DNA from: a virus
Strand: one strand, 5' to 3'
Virus record (IMG/VR): IMGVR_UViG_3300033143_001244
Coordinates: 1 to 44,838 of that record
Length of the DNA stretch: 44,838 bases
The first letter of the stretch is position 1. Each line of letters starts with the position of its first letter. Made by a program: the position numbers and the translations under genes. Under the pieces are notes generated by a model, which did not search any database, had not been told where the DNA came from, and saw only the letters and a program-made list of their open reading frames with translations. This document shows positions 16,932 through 23,451 of this stretch, one piece after another.

Positions 16932-18553
16932 ATGAGATGCGTATAGGTCAAACCAAGTTCGAAGAGATGTTTCCTGAGATGTTCGAATACAGTGATATCT
17001 TCTATACTGACTATGAATCAGATGAACAGTTCATTAACGAGTACTTAACGTCTAAGCTATGGAGATTGAATAACCTCTATACTATCATTGACAAAGATGG
17101 TGAGCGTATACCATTCGTTATGAACATGTCTCAATTGCGTGTATACCAGGCGTTATCTATCCACGAACGTCTTATCATACTTAAATCACGCCAACAAGGT
17201 ATATCAACCTTCTGGTTAATATACTTCTTCGATGATGCTATGTTCGAGGAAGACTTTAATATAGGCTTAATGGCACAAGGCAAGGAAGAAGCTGCTACTC
17301 TTCTAGAACGTGTGAAGCTTGCATGGGATGAACTAGACGACTCTATCAAGACATTCCTTCATGTTAGTTTAGACAAAGATAACAGTACTGAGTTCTCCTT
17401 CTCAAACAACTGTACCATCTTCATCCGTACCTCCTTCCGGTCAGCCACTCTGCAGCGTCTGCACATCTCAGAGCTTGGTAAGATTGCTAACAAGTTCCCT
17501 AAGCGAGCTAAAGAGACTAATACTGGTACCCTACAAGCTATTAAGGCAGGTAACATCGTAGCTATTGAGTCTACAGCCGAAGGCGATAACATGTTTAAGG
17601 ATAAGTGGGACCAAGCCTATAATCACCAAGGTCCTCTTGCAGGCAAAGACTTCCTTGCTGTGTTCTTATCTTGGATTGATGACCCTGATTGTGTAGAGTC
17701 TACACCACAGTTGATATCTAAAGAGCATGCTGCTTACTTCAGTAAGATAGAAGACGAGTTAGGTCTGATACTAACAGACGAACAGAAGTGGTTCTGGGTT
17801 GTGCAGTATAGAGAGCTTCAAGACGGTGAAGTCAATGATATACACCAGGAGTATCCTTCTACACCTGAAGAGGCATTTGAAGCAGCTCGTGATGGTACAT
17901 ATTACTCTACAGATTATCGTAAGAAGGTAGTTAACAAAGGACATGAGATAACTAATCTATATGACCCTAACCTAGATGTAGATATTGTGCTGGACCTTGG
18001 TATGAACGATGATATGGTGATGGGCTTCTGGCAAGCATACGAGGACGAAGAGCGGTGTGTGCATGCATATAGAAACTCTGGTGAAGGCCTAGAACACTAC
18101 GTTAACTATGCTAATACCTGGCTGACTGATAACGACGCATCTCTTGGCACATTCTCAGGTCCACATGACTTACGTGTGCGAGAGCTTGGTACAGGTATCT
18201 CTCGTAAGAAAAGATTGCATGAATTAGGTGTACGTAAAGTACAAGTGTTACGTAAGGCGTCTGTCAACGACGGTATTGAAGCTGTGCGTAAAATGATTCC
18301 TAAGTTATATATAGACCCTGTGGAATGCGACTTTGTAATAACAGGTTTTAAGAACTACTCGAAAGAGTGGGATGATATACGCGGTATATGGAAAGATAAG
18401 CCGTTTCATGACAAGCATTCACATCCAATGGATATGGTAAGGTATAGAGCAATGAGCAAACTTAAATACAGGGAGAAGTCCAAGGATGAAACACGTGCAG
18501 CAGCTCAAAACAATCGTACAAAAGCTCGTGGCGGTAAAGGATATGCTTTATGA
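16928..18553 (+). CDS. Terminase large subunit (541 aa)
   Basis: ATP-driven DNA-packaging motor with N-terminal ATPase and C-terminal nuclease. Visible motifs: Walker A-like LKSRQQGIST (residues 85-94), Walker B LHISELG with catalytic E182, and coupling motif AIESTAEG (213-219). In the nuclease half, acidic residues lie in DIVLDLGMND (about 357-366) and HSHPMDMVRYR near the end. The length is typical. Codon usage here is richer in C/G third bases than in neighbours, which may indicate different history. Confidence 0.9.
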   Translation: MNEMRIGQTKFEEMFPEMFEYSDIFYTDYESDEQFINEYLTSKLWRLNNLYTIIDKDGERIPFVMNMSQLRVYQALSIHERLIILKSRQQGISTFWLIYFFDDAMFEEDFNIGLMAQGKEEAATLLERVKLAWDELDDSIKTFLHVSLDKDNSTEFSFSNNCTIFIRTSFRSATLQRLHISELGKIANKFPKRAKETNTGTLQAIKAGNIVAIESTAEGDNMFKDKWDQAYNHQGPLAGKDFLAVFLSWIDDPDCVESTPQLISKEHAAYFSKIEDELGLILTDEQKWFWVVQYRELQDGEVNDIHQEYPSTPEEAFEAARDGTYYSTDYRKKVVNKGHEITNLYDPNLDVDIVLDLGMNDDMVMGFWQAYEDEERCVHAYRNSGEGLEHYVNYANTWLTDNDASLGTFSGPHDLRVRELGTGISRKKRLHELGVRKVQVLRKASVNDGIEAVRKMIPKLYIDPVECDFVITGFKNYSKEWDDIRGIWKDKPFHDKHSHPMDMVRYRAMSKLKYREKSKDETRAAAQNNRTKARGGKGYAL

Positions 18554-18558
18554 GAACT

Positions 18559-18576
18559 GGATGAACAAGTTCATCC
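18559..18576. repeat. Inverted repeat directly after terminase gene
   Basis: GGATGAAC-AA-GTTCATCC is a near-perfect palindrome 6 bp past the terminase stop. As RNA it can form a hairpin, but no U-tract follows, so it is not a standard terminator. It could be a processing site, a weak pause site or a protein operator. Confidence 0.4.
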
Positions 18577-18713
18577 TGTACTCGCTTATTAAATTTATTA
18601 AGTTATAAAAAGTGGACGAATCACTAGGTACAGGTTGTGTACATGAACAGGCGCCCTGGCTAGCTTCCTTACCCCTATAAGTTGTACTTATGAGCACATT
18701 AATTAAGTCAATG

Positions 18714-18761
18714 TTAGTGTATTAGTATGTTAGTATATTACTATATTAGTATATTAGTGTG
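18714..18761. repeat. Six tandem 8-bp iterons (TTAGTATA-like)
   Basis: TTAGTGTA, TTAGTATG, TTAGTATA, TTACTATA, TTAGTATA and TTAGTGTG follow each other with no spacer. Eight-bp tandem units in an AT-rich intergenic region are typical of initiator-binding iterons or of a microsatellite. No initiator protein is recognised in the window. Confidence 0.6.
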
Positions 18762-18801
18762 TCACATGTCATACTATATAGCATACTGTCTATATTCTAA
18801 T

Positions 18802-18817
18802 ATTACTATATAGTAAT
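18802..18817. repeat. 16-bp perfect palindrome
   Basis: ATTACTATATAGTAAT is fully self-complementary. Its half-site TTACTATA equals one of the iterons 60 bp to the left, so the same protein may bind both, as a dimer here and as an array there. Confidence 0.5.
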
Positions 18818-18899
18818 GTACTTGATTGACAGTATTAATATATAAGTACATTCTTAATAAGTATATCTTATAGACATATAAAATACTTATAAGGAAGAG

Positions 18900-18941
18900 T
18901 TTGCATTTGTTTGCGTTGTTTGCAGTTATATATACTATAAT
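18900..18941 (+). promoter_or_regulatory. TTTGC triplet repeats and TATAAT box of early promoter
   Basis: TTTGCA (18900), TTTGCG (18910) and TTTGCA (18919) are spaced 10 and 9 bp, about one helical turn, directly upstream of TATAAT (18936-18941). There is no good -35 hexamer at 17 bp, so an activator bound at the repeats could replace it. This would drive the first early gene. Confidence 0.45.
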
Positions 18942-18990
18942 ATATATAAGTGAATAAATAAGTATACTTTATTTATTGATGAAATTTATT

Positions 18991-19008
18991 TATATCTATA
19001 TAGATATA
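18991..19008 (+). promoter_or_regulatory. 18-bp palindrome / leader hairpin before boxA
   Basis: TATATCTATATAGATATA is perfectly self-complementary and ends 5 bp before boxA. In rRNA leaders a hairpin (boxB) also precedes boxA, so the order here is similar. The stem is all A-T apart from one pair in each arm, so stability is modest. Confidence 0.4.
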
Positions 19009-19013
19009 TCTTA

Positions 19014-19025
19014 TGCTCTTTAACA
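19014..19025 (+). promoter_or_regulatory. boxA-like antitermination signal
   Basis: TGCTCTTTAACA, continuing AATTT, equals the boxA found in E. coli rRNA leaders and spacers, where NusB/S10 bind RNA and make RNA polymerase resistant to termination. It lies in the leader of the first early gene, on the transcribed strand, and a Rho-independent terminator follows that gene at 19596. This supports boxA-dependent antitermination. Confidence 0.65.
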
Positions 19026-19051
19026 ATTTGGTGAATAACTGTTATAGATTT

Positions 19052-19073
19052 TACTAATGATTGAAAATTAGTA
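19052..19073 (+). promoter_or_regulatory. Stem-loop downstream of boxA
   Basis: TACTAAT and ATTAGTA form a 7-bp stem with an 8-nt loop (GATTGAAA). Lambda nut sites also place a hairpin after boxA, but the loop here is not the GNRNA pentaloop bound by N proteins. Role uncertain. Confidence 0.4.
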
Positions 19074-19090
19074 CTTCTTAATAGATTTAA

Positions 19091-19112
19091 ACTATAACAA
19101 TTCCGTTATAGT
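19091..19112 (+). promoter_or_regulatory. Inverted repeat upstream of first early gene
   Basis: ACTATAAC-6nt-GTTATAGT is a perfect 8-bp inverted repeat 22 bp before the ATG. It could be an operator for a dimeric repressor or a leader hairpin near the ribosome site AGGATAT. Confidence 0.4.
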
Positions 19113-19134
19113 ATAAACTAATGAGGATATTATC

Positions 19135-19587
19135 ATGAGTATTAAAAAATCTTATACTGACATCATTTCTTTCTTAGAAGCTAATCAATCAAAGAAAGTT
19201 TCTTCTATCATGGAAGAAGTTTTACTTATGGCTGAAAGTAAGAAGCAATCAACTACATCGTTGTTTAACGATGATGGTTCTGTGTTTGCAATCTTTTGCT
19301 ATTATCATAAGCAATGGGAAATTGTGAAAGATGTACCTTATGGTTCAAAAGCAAACACTGCAACAAAGTTAAACACAATGTGCAAAGTTGGTAATTCTAA
19401 ATGGACTAAGAAGCAACGTGATGCAAAAACTGCATTAGCTAATCTTATTGACAAAGTTGCAGTTGGTGACATTCAACCAACTGATATTAAAAGTCACAAA
19501 GATGACATTGAAACTATCCGCTTAACTATGGATAAAGTTGATATGCCTATTGGTTATGTTAATGAAGAAGCACTTATGAATAGATAA
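19135..19587 (+). CDS. First early gene; paralogue of the 22926-23402 protein (150 aa)
   Basis: Shares the framework of the minus-strand gene at 22926: IKKSY/AY, LEANxxxKV, a beta segment ending FCYYHKxWE, NxMCKxGxSxWTKxxRxAK and an acidic-basic C-terminus. The FCYYHK motif marks a conserved phage protein group of unknown function. Being the first gene after boxA, and followed by its own terminator, it may be expressed immediately on infection, as host-takeover proteins are. Lys-rich and Cys-containing; no catalytic motif seen. Confidence 0.6.
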   Translation: MSIKKSYTDIISFLEANQSKKVSSIMEEVLLMAESKKQSTTSLFNDDGSVFAIFCYYHKQWEIVKDVPYGSKANTATKLNTMCKVGNSKWTKKQRDAKTALANLIDKVAVGDIQPTDIKSHKDDIETIRLTMDKVDMPIGYVNEEALMNR

Positions 19588-19595
19588 GTGAAACT

Positions 19596-19630
19596 AATAC
19601 CTCTTGCAGAAATGTGAGAGGTATTTTTTT
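19596..19630 (+). terminator. Rho-independent terminator after first early gene
   Basis: AATACCTCT pairs with AGAGGTATT (loop of 12 nt) and is followed by seven T residues. It begins 9 nt after the stop codon. Together with the boxA upstream, it is the natural point where antitermination would control entry into the rest of the early block. Confidence 0.8.
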
Positions 19631-19755
19631 GTCTCTAAGAAAGGTGCCACCAGCTGGTAGAGTGGTGATATACTGTTCCAGAGTGAATTTGAAAAGTGGT
19701 GTGGTTTTGAACACTTCGCAAGGCGATAACTAAAGTAGGTGAGTCTTTGTCGCAA

Positions 19756-19906
19756 ATCCAAAAAATCCAATACTAGCACTATAATACATATCTAAATCCA
19801 ATTTATTAATTAATAGAAAACTCTATAATACTGAATATAGGGGTTACCGGATTATTGGATTTTGGATTTTTCGCAGATTTTTGAACAGCATTTGGATTTT
19901 TTGGAT
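19756..19906. repeat. Seven TTGGAT boxes in inverted clusters
   Basis: ATCCAA occurs at 19756, 19765 and 19796; TTGGAT at 19855, 19862, 19892 and 19901. The outer pairs are 9 bp apart on each side and mirror each other, and the flanks GTCGCAAATCC and GGATTTTTCGC extend the symmetry. The AT-rich core between them contains TTATTAATTAATA. Looks like a multi-site operator or a second origin candidate. Confidence 0.55.
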
Positions 19907-19975
19907 TTATACCATACACTTAAGTAGCGGTGTTATCTTGATTAATAAAACTAATGTACGCATAAAGACAATCTT

Positions 19976-20005
19976 GTGTACAATAGTATATTATTTTAGT
20001 ATAAT
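19976..20005 (+). promoter_or_regulatory. Rightward promoter for small early genes
   Basis: GTGTAC, 18 bp ending in TTTTAG, then TATAAT (20000-20005); equally TGTACA with 17-bp spacing. Same layout as at 14923 and 29235. It lies 48 bp before the next accepted ATG. Confidence 0.6.
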
Positions 20006-20052
20006 AAGAGAGTGGTGAATTACTTTTATTTCACCAATCATTGGAGAGTGTA

Positions 20053-20256
20053 ATGAATGTACACTATAAAGTAAGAGTTAACAATGTGGATAAGTATCTA
20101 CTATTACCACCTGTTATGTTTCAATCTAGAGTTGAACAAATCTTTGACTACTGTGTAGAACATGACATTAATCCAGCACATGTTACTATATTAGAGACAT
20201 CTAATAGAAATAACATATATCGCAATTTACTTAAATTATATTTGGGTAACTATTAA
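20053..20256 (+). CDS. Hypothetical early protein (67 aa)
   Basis: Starts at the ATG preceded by GGAGAGTGTA; an upstream TTG is less likely. Sequence MNVHYKVRVNNVDKYLLLPP followed by a helical, charged part. First of a run of about ten small early proteins with no recognisable family, a pattern usual for phage host-takeover genes. Function unknown. Confidence 0.5.
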   Translation: MNVHYKVRVNNVDKYLLLPPVMFQSRVEQIFDYCVEHDINPAHVTILETSNRNNIYRNLLKLYLGNY

Positions 20257-20257
20257 C

Positions 20258-20271
20258 ACACTTAGGAGTGT
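20258..20271 (+). promoter_or_regulatory. Hairpin enclosing the Shine-Dalgarno of the 20279 gene
   Basis: ACACT-TAGG-AGTGT folds with part of AGGAG in the 4-nt loop and the rest in the stem, 8 nt before ATG. Two later early genes show the same design. It may tune translation by structure or temperature. Confidence 0.45.
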
Positions 20272-20278
20272 ATAAACT

Positions 20279-20599
20279 ATGAAACTACTATTTAGAGCTA
20301 AAGATGTACTACCTTTAATTAAGAAAATTAAAGAAACTAAAGAAGACTTACTGTTTGTTAAAGATGAAGGTATCTACTTGATGACAAAAGGTGAGACTCC
20401 TGCATATGCAATAAGTTATTCTCCTGATGTTGACTTCTTATTTGACCGCTGTAAAGCAGCAGTTGGTGGTGATGATTTTTGTGACCATCTACCACAGCAA
20501 AAAGAAAGCATAAATGATATATTAAAGCTTAATGATAAGATAGAACACTTCTTTGTTGACTTTACACAAGAAACATTACAATTTGGTTATATATATTAA
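20279..20599 (+). CDS. Hypothetical early protein (106 aa)
   Basis: A 106-residue acidic protein (MKLLFRAKDVLPLIKKIKET) with several Cys and Asp residues and a C-terminal DFTQETLQFGYIY. AGGAG lies in a small hairpin upstream of ATG. No family recognised; part of the small early gene run. Confidence 0.5.
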   Translation: MKLLFRAKDVLPLIKKIKETKEDLLFVKDEGIYLMTKGETPAYAISYSPDVDFLFDRCKAAVGGDDFCDHLPQQKESINDILKLNDKIEHFFVDFTQETLQFGYIY

Positions 20600-20601
20600 C
20601 A

Positions 20602-20614
20602 CACTACAGGAGTG
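20602..20614 (+). promoter_or_regulatory. Hairpin enclosing the Shine-Dalgarno of the 20622 gene
   Basis: CACT-ACAGG-AGTG. The surrounding leader (taacacact ... aggagtg.ataaac) is a close copy of the leader before 20279, so the two translation-start modules were probably duplicated. Confidence 0.45.
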
Positions 20615-20621
20615 CATAAAC

Positions 20622-20762
20622 ATGAAAGCTACAACACAATACTTATTACAATCAAACGGTAAGACCATTAAGGTCACAACTAAGAAGCCAAGATTATTAA
20701 TGCTAGAAGCATTAATAGACAGCTTTTCAACACTTAAATTTGCACAACATCAAGTAGTATAA
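20622..20762 (+). CDS. Small basic early protein (46 aa)
   Basis: MKATTQYLLQSNGKTIKV then a Lys-rich and a helical segment. Start chosen from AGGAGTGCATAAAC before ATG; the longer upstream frame runs back into the previous gene. Basic charge hints at nucleic-acid contact, nothing more. Confidence 0.45.
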   Translation: MKATTQYLLQSNGKTIKVTTKKPRLLMLEALIDSFSTLKFAQHQVV

Positions 20763-20764
20763 TT

Positions 20765-21046
20765 ATGCCGACTTATAAAGATTATATTGCATCTCGCCAA
20801 CCGTGTGAAGATTTAAGAACACTCGAAGGCACACAATTCCATGACGACATTGAACAATATCAAGATGCTGTTGAAGGTTATATTTACTTTAATAGCTACT
20901 GGATTGTTGACTGTAGTAATCCTGAGATGGGTTTCTATGTTATGGTCGGTGTAGAAGAGAGATATTATGCCACACTAGAAGAGACTGAGAAGTTCTTGTG
21001 GGATAACTTTGTGAATGGTGACCAGAATGGGAGTGAACATCAATAG
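20765..21046 (+). CDS. Hypothetical early protein (93 aa)
   Basis: Acidic and aromatic, with EGYIYFNSYWIVDCSNPEMG in the middle. No good ribosome site, but the start follows the previous stop by 2 bp, so translation is probably coupled. A 3-prime hairpin (21061-21086) follows the gene. Function unknown. Confidence 0.45.
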   Translation: MPTYKDYIASRQPCEDLRTLEGTQFHDDIEQYQDAVEGYIYFNSYWIVDCSNPEMGFYVMVGVEERYYATLEETEKFLWDNFVNGDQNGSEHQ

Positions 21047-21060
21047 TTGTTAGTATTACT

Positions 21061-21086
21061 ACTGTAGTTTAGCAATAGACTACAGT
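21061..21086 (+). promoter_or_regulatory. Stem-loop in early intergenic gap
   Basis: ACTGTAGT and ACTACAGT form a perfect 8-bp stem with a 10-nt loop. No U-tract, so it is more likely an RNA stability or processing element than a terminator. Confidence 0.45.
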
Positions 21087-21091
21087 GTTGA

Positions 21092-21105
21092 TTACTAAGG
21101 AGTAA
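21092..21105 (+). promoter_or_regulatory. Hairpin enclosing the Shine-Dalgarno of the 21109 gene
   Basis: TTACT-AAGG-AGTAA places AAGG in the loop and AG in the stem, 3 nt before the ATG. Third example of this design within 850 bp. Confidence 0.45.
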
Positions 21106-21108
21106 ATT

Positions 21109-21348
21109 ATGGATACATGCACAAAAGAAGACTTAACAGACTTCTGGTCAGACCTTGTGAAAGATAACATAGCTATGGGACAATATCAATTCCCAATGAG
21201 TGTTGCACAAGGTTCCGGAATAGCTTACGATACATTACAGAATAACGAGTTTAGAAGATGTAGGGTAAAAGTTTACATTGATAACTATGACGCTGATGAC
21301 CTTAAAGACTGGGTCGAGGAACATTTAGGAGACGAATATGTCGGATAA
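21109..21348 (+). CDS. Acidic early protein (79 aa)
   Basis: MDTCTKEDLTDFWSDLVKDN opens a helical, acidic protein that ends DWVEEHLGDEYVG. Overlaps the next gene by 11 nt. High negative charge could suit a DNA mimic or an inhibitor of a host protein, which is only a guess. Confidence 0.45.
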   Translation: MDTCTKEDLTDFWSDLVKDNIAMGQYQFPMSVAQGSGIAYDTLQNNEFRRCRVKVYIDNYDADDLKDWVEEHLGDEYVG

Positions 21349-21529
21349 TAAATACAAAAGAGAATGGTTTGAACCTTACTACATGGACAACGAAGACACA
21401 TGTAATATAGAAGAGTTCAATGACAACAACGGGTATGATGAGATAGACCGCAAAGCATTAGCTATGTTACAACCAGGCGAGCATGTTTGGTTAGGTTTGG
21501 GACAAGGCCATAAGGTGACAATGTTATGA
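21338..21529 (+). CDS. Hypothetical early protein (63 aa)
   Basis: AGGAGACGAAT precedes ATG. Very acidic N-terminal half (MDNEDTCNIEEFNDNNGYDE) and a Gly-rich C-terminus (HVWLGLGQGHKV). Stop overlaps the next start (ATGA). Unknown function. Confidence 0.45.
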   Translation: MSDNKYKREWFEPYYMDNEDTCNIEEFNDNNGYDEIDRKALAMLQPGEHVWLGLGQGHKVTML

Positions 21530-21846
21530 CTACTCGCACATACAAAACTGAGTTTCCTGACTTCGTACTTGATGTTGAGATACCACCAGGTTTTGAAGAT
21601 AACAGCTGGCATAACGACACGATGCCGAACTGGTACCATGAAGGTAAACAACTTCATCTTTGGATTGACTACACAGATGACAGTTTGAGAGAAATGCCAG
21701 GCGCAGGAAGTAAGTTCATGCTTATACAAGCTGACTTAGAACAAATCCATTCTTGTGAAGGCGAGATATTAGCAGACACAAATGACTATAATGACATACT
21801 ACAGGAGATAGAGAAATGCAAGCACATAACAAGTTCCAAGATTTAA
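21526..21846 (+). CDS. Hypothetical early protein (106 aa)
   Basis: Coupled to the preceding gene by ATGA. Contains FPDFVLDVEIPPGFEDNSWH, an aromatic HEGKQLHLWIDY strand and a Cys-containing helical C-terminus. Predicted small alpha/beta protein; family not recognised. Confidence 0.45.
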   Translation: MTTRTYKTEFPDFVLDVEIPPGFEDNSWHNDTMPNWYHEGKQLHLWIDYTDDSLREMPGAGSKFMLIQADLEQIHSCEGEILADTNDYNDILQEIEKCKHITSSKI

Positions 21847-22163
21847 TCGCAGATGTACTTAAAGCACAAGGCTATAGTGAAGATGTGCAGACCTTACTAT
21901 ATGATGAACTAATGTTAGATGATTCATTACCACTTGAGTTGCGTACTTTCATGAGTCGCGTTTCGGGTGTATGGCAATATCTAATTAGTGAAAGTATTGA
22001 GTTACCTGCTAAAGAGCCTGTGATTTCTTCAACTAACCTGGTAAGCACACCAAAAACAATGGATGAAGTAACTAACATGCTATCAGGTATTCCGCTAGAG
22101 CACCGAGGCAGTGCTTTGATAGCTGTCCAAATGACAATTAACTATATTAACAGTAAGGAGTAA
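21816..22163 (+). CDS. Hypothetical early protein (115 aa)
   Basis: Helical protein beginning MQAHNKFQDLIADVLKAQGY, with an acidic middle and a C-terminal TMDEVTNMLSGIPLEHRGSA. CAGGAGATAGAGAA precedes ATG. Overlaps the previous gene by 31 nt, the largest same-strand overlap here. Unknown function. Confidence 0.45.
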   Translation: MQAHNKFQDLIADVLKAQGYSEDVQTLLYDELMLDDSLPLELRTFMSRVSGVWQYLISESIELPAKEPVISSTNLVSTPKTMDEVTNMLSGIPLEHRGSALIAVQMTINYINSKE

Positions 22164-22166
22164 CAT

Positions 22167-22400
22167 ATGAGTGGCACTATAGTATACATTCAAGCAATAG
22201 ATAATCCTGACGAGATAGTACACAGTTATTATACACCATGGGAAGAAGATGGTGAGGCTATCGACCAGTTTTTAACTATGACAGACCACATCTTAGCTAA
22301 AGAAGATTGGGACAATGGTGTGTTTGAAGTAGAGAACGAGGAAGGTGAGAGATTTATATTATCTTTAGCTTACATAGATGAGTTTACACAATTAACTTAG
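22167..22400 (+). CDS. Acidic early protein (77 aa)
   Basis: SGTIVYIQAIDNPDEIVHSY starts a small acidic alpha/beta protein. AAGGAGTAACAT precedes ATG. No family recognised. Confidence 0.45.
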   Translation: MSGTIVYIQAIDNPDEIVHSYYTPWEEDGEAIDQFLTMTDHILAKEDWDNGVFEVENEEGERFILSLAYIDEFTQLT

Positions 22401-22409
22401 GAGTATAAC

Positions 22410-22595
22410 ATGGCTAAGCAAGTATCGTTTACAATTGATACCGTCATTGATGGTAAAGTAAGGCACCAACAAGAGGGTCTATCTATTGCAGACCTCCAGG
22501 AATACCGTATGATTAATGCGTTAGAGCACATCACATTATGTGAGATGTTTGACGTTAAAGAGTTTGACTTAACTGTTCGCTTAATAGAGGAGTAA
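22410..22595 (+). CDS. Hypothetical early protein (61 aa)
   Basis: MAKQVSFTIDTVIDGKVRHQ, then a helix rich in Leu/Glu and a C-terminal FDLTVRLIEE. TAGGAGTATAAC precedes ATG. Unknown function. Confidence 0.45.
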   Translation: MAKQVSFTIDTVIDGKVRHQQEGLSIADLQEYRMINALEHITLCEMFDVKEFDLTVRLIEE

Positions 22596-22599
22596 TAGT

Positions 22600-22863
22600 A
22601 TGTTATCAGCATTAACAGTACAGAAAGCAGGTACCAATAAAGAACTAGCACATGAGATAAGTACATTAGAAATGTTTCACAGCTCTCCGGAAGGTGAAGA
22701 CTTACAGGAATTGGTTGCAATCTTCCAGAATCAATATTCTAATTGGACACTAGAAACTATCCATTCAAGCAGTGACTTTGCTGTCTTGCGAGATACCAGT
22801 GGAGACTACTGGATTGCACAATCAATGGTATACAGTGGTGTATGTGTAGTTGAACATTCTTAA
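22600..22863 (+). CDS. Hypothetical early protein, last of small-gene run (87 aa)
   Basis: Contains QNQYSNWTLETIHSSSDFAV and a C-terminal GDYWIAQSMVYSG. GAGGAGTAATAGT precedes ATG. Followed at once by the bidirectional terminator that ends this early transcript. Unknown function. Confidence 0.45.
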   Translation: MLSALTVQKAGTNKELAHEISTLEMFHSSPEGEDLQELVAIFQNQYSNWTLETIHSSSDFAVLRDTSGDYWIAQSMVYSGVCVVEHS

Positions 22864-22868
22864 GGTAT

Positions 22869-22901
22869 AAAAAAAAGCCCTACCAGAAATGATAGGGCTT
22901 T
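22869..22901. terminator. Bidirectional Rho-independent terminator
   Basis: AAAGCCCTA pairs with TAGGGCTTT around a 10-nt loop. On the minus strand eight U residues follow, a strong terminator for the 22926 gene; on the plus strand the tail is weaker (TTTCTATT) and ends the small early genes. Confidence 0.82.
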
Positions 22902-22925
22902 CTATTACTTGGAACTTACTAAATG

Positions 22926-23402
22926 CTATGCAGCTTTAGTCTTTTCACTACCTGGAGCTTCTTTAGTGCCGTGACCGTCTTCGCGAGGTACAATCTTAGC
23001 ACGATTGGCTTCGATGTCTTTCTTCATACCAGCGATGTCACTTGGCTTAATCTTACCTTCAGCAACTTGGTCAAGTAAGTCAGCACTTGCACCCTTAGCA
23101 GCACGAAACTGCTTGGTCCATTGTGATGTACCTTCTTTACACATGTTGTTAAGTCCAGTAGGAGATGTAGTTTTAACACCATATTCAACTTTGGTAACAT
23201 CTTCCCATTTTTTATGGTAGTAACAGAAAACATGTGTTACCTTACCAGCTGCATCTTTAAGGAACAATTGAGCTCCACCTTTACCACCGCCTGATTTAGC
23301 AGAACATAAAGCTTTCGCGCCTTCCAGGATTGTCTTTACTTTTGAGTCAGGATTTGCTTCAAGATATTCGATTAGTTCTTTGTACGCTTTTTTGATAGCC
23401 AT
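22926..23402 (-). CDS. Reverse-oriented paralogue of first early gene (158 aa)
   Basis: Same protein family as 19135-19587 (FCYYHKKWE, MCKEGTSQWTK), with an inserted Lys/Gly-rich loop (SGGGKGGAQ) and a longer polar C-terminal tail ending EKTKAA. Start set at 23402 because GGAGG lies 5 nt upstream; the longer GTG frame at 23429 has none. It is the only minus-strand gene inside the early block, has its own promoter, leader palindromes and terminator, and so forms a separately controlled unit. Confidence 0.65.
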   Translation of the reverse strand: MAIKKAYKELIEYLEANPDSKVKTILEGAKALCSAKSGGGKGGAQLFLKDAAGKVTHVFCYYHKKWEDVTKVEYGVKTTSPTGLNNMCKEGTSQWTKQFRAAKGASADLLDQVAEGKIKPSDIAGMKKDIEANRAKIVPREDGHGTKEAPGSEKTKAA

Positions 23403-23434
23403 GTTGGCCTCCGTAGTTGGAACAGTCACAATAG

Positions 23435-23448
23435 TAACTGGTCAGTTA
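23435..23448. promoter_or_regulatory. Palindrome in leader of the minus-strand early gene
   Basis: TAACTG-GT-CAGTTA lies about 33 bp upstream of the ATG, downstream of the predicted start of transcription. It is either an operator or an RNA hairpin in the leader. Confidence 0.45.
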
Positions 23449-23451
23449 AAT

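Larger units (their letters stand above)
18554..19134. other. AT-rich noncoding control region, possible replication origin
   Basis: No convincing gene in 580 bp. In order it holds an 18-bp inverted repeat after terL (18559-18576), six 8-bp iterons (18714-18761), a 16-bp palindrome (18802-18817), TTTGC repeats with a TATAAT box (18900-18941), an 18-bp palindrome (18991-19008), boxA (19014-19025), a stem-loop (19052-19073) and an inverted repeat (19091-19112). Iterons plus very AT-rich DNA fit an origin; the right part is the leader of the first early gene. Confidence 0.55.
19631..20052. other. Noncoding region with inverted TTGGAT box clusters
   Basis: No supported gene. The left part contains the palindrome ACCAGCTGGT. 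The centre (19756-19906) holds seven copies of TTGGAT or its complement flanking an AT-rich core, and the right end has a promoter (19976-20005) for the small early genes. A minus-strand frame at 19594-19779 lacks a ribosome site and crosses the terminator, so I do not accept it. Confidence 0.55.

Noticed and set aside
18826-18854. Promoter from TTGACA at 18826
   Set aside because: No acceptable -10 box at 16-18 bp.
19640-19735. Possible tRNA (GGTAGAG and GGTTTTGAAC segments)
   Set aside because: No acceptor stem or anticodon arm can be formed with normal spacing.
19594-19779. Minus-strand 61-codon ORF
   Set aside because: GTG start without ribosome site, crosses the terminator and TTGGAT boxes, and no protein-like conservation is visible.
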